64,000 nt of DNA from Verrucomicrobiota bacterium (GTDB taxonomy: Bacteria > Verrucomicrobiota > Verrucomicrobiia > Limisphaerales > UBA9464). Made by a program: the position numbers and the translations under genes. The notes under the pieces were generated by a model that saw nothing but the letters and a program-made list of their open reading frames with translations, did no database searches and was not told the origin of the DNA. This document shows, piece after piece, positions 63,560 through 64,000 of this stretch (positions are counted from its first letter, which is position 1; every line of letters begins with the position of its first letter). The DNA is taken from contig JAFLEF010000010.1 in NCBI GenBank assembly GCA_017309115.1, positions 90,617 through 154,616 on the forward strand. Direction: 5' to 3'.

Positions 63560-63886
63560 CTTCTTAGACTACGGCAGCTCTCTAGCCCTCTACCGCTTTT
63601 CGTCCCGGCGGGTGACGTGTTGAGTTGATCCACACGCCCACCTGCTCCTGGCCCCACAGCGGCGGAGAAGGGAATCTGGAAAACAAGAAAACAGGAAGAA
63701 GTCAGGGCGTTACGGATTCCGATAGATCATCTGGACCTTCCCGCGGGCGAAGGCCAGCAGCGGATCAAGCGTCCCCCACTCCCTACGCCCCGCGATGGGA
63801 AAGCGGCAGAAAGTCTGCCCGCACTCCAAACGCTTCGCGCTCCCAACACCGTCTCCCCCGTTCTTCGGCTTTCTCCTGTTTTCCTT
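63560..63886. repeat. dispersed hairpin repeat, copy B, in a gene-free interval
   Basis: The interval after the HD gene contains CCGCTTTTCGTCCCGGCGG then GTGACGTGTTGAGTTG, later AAAGCGGCAGAAAGTCTGCC (a hairpin near 63803-63822), then GCACTCCAAACGCTTCGCG and CTTTCTCCTGTTTTCC, in the order seen at 56128-56345. The middle part differs and includes a short minus-strand frame reading LLAFARGKVQMIYRNP before a stop, which may be a gene remnant. No full gene is supported. Confidence 0.6.
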
Positions 63887-64000
63887 CTAAGAAACTACCG
63901 AGGCGGCCGGGGTGTTTGGGGTGAGTTGGAAGCCGAGGTTTTGGGCGGTTTTGTGGAGGTGTTTGAGGACGCGTTGGCGGTGTTTTTCTTCGTACTCTTC
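63887..64000 (-). CDS. C-terminal end of an unidentified gene, truncated by the window edge
   Basis: The minus-strand frame from the right edge gives 37 residues, EEYEEKHRQRVLKHLHKTA then QNLGFQLTPNTPAASVVS, ending at TAG (63887-63889). The basic helix followed by LGFQLTP resembles the ends of some insertion-sequence transposases, but this is a weak impression from a short segment. The adjoining repeat DNA makes a mobile element plausible. Confidence 0.4.
   Translation of the reverse strand, partial: EEYEEKHRQRVLKHLHKTAQNLGFQLTPNTPAASVVS

Overview
The window is a GC-rich chromosomal segment with tightly packed genes. It most likely comes from a Verrucomicrobiota bacterium of the Limisphaerales/Pedosphaera type (subdivision 3). 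The evidence is the mix of families: an H-X9-DG pseudopilin, a planctomycete-type cytochrome/DUF1549/DUF1553 protein next to a DUF1501 protein, FG-GAP/ASPIC-UnbV proteins, delta-60 repeats, LamG/PA14 secreted proteins, DUF1080, a sulfatase, PQQ-like propellers, and an ECF-like sigma gene coupled to a large Ser/Thr kinase. The taxonomy is inferred from gene content; there is no rRNA, and I saw no tRNA or CRISPR array.

Layout. 1-6.5 kb: the end of an ABC-transporter ATPase, a sigma-70 factor, and an ECF-like sigma gene overlapping a 1296-residue kinase with a propeller-like sensor half. 6.6-9.1 kb: a pseudopilin, then a sugar epimerase and a DUF1080 hydrolase, probably a 3-keto-sugar pair. 9.2-12.7 kb: a housekeeping run (nusB, PHP phosphoesterase, ftsY, ribD). 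12.9-15.4 kb: an HtrA/DegP protease and a class I aldolase with a clear terminator. 15.9-26.3 kb: large secreted proteins, namely a LamG/PA14 protein and two tail-to-tail FG-GAP/ASPIC paralogues. 26.5-30.7 kb: an AlkD-like repair protein, then a three-gene set of two PilT-type ATPases and a cNMP/GAF protein. 30.7-38.2 kb: PQQ-like propeller, sulfatase, HPr, metallophosphoesterase, D-2-hydroxyacid dehydrogenase, omega-amidase-like hydrolase. 38.2-47.3 kb: two secreted amidohydrolase-fold proteins, a PSD1 protein and a DUF1501 protein. 47.4-54.3 kb: TPR protein, SDR, Ada, MOSC, a Tat-exported isomerase-like protein and another PQQ-like propeller. 54.4-56.4 kb: an accessory patch with a stop-interrupted Phd-type antitoxin, a ribbon-helix-helix protein, two unknown genes and repeat DNA. 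56.4-64 kb: delta-60 protein, DUF1801, RodZ-like protein, a PA14-bearing glycosidase, coaD, an HD phosphohydrolase, repeat DNA and the end of an unidentified gene.

Biology. Most of the coding capacity goes to exported proteins for binding or breaking down polysaccharide and sulfated organic matter, with the sigma/kinase pair and the pilus ATPase operon as signalling and motility parts. I found no obvious defence island or biosynthetic cluster. The most unusual material is non-coding: three families of dispersed repeats. One has CTAG-ended inverted repeats, and in both copies the CTAG terminus supplies the stop codon of the neighbouring gene. A second is a triplet of 10-bp units starting AATCTGCG, present three times within 6 kb between genes. 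A third is a hairpin repeat near 56.2 kb and 63.8 kb. A recurring C-terminal module ending in a (W/F)-(F/L)-R pattern in three secreted proteins is also worth following.
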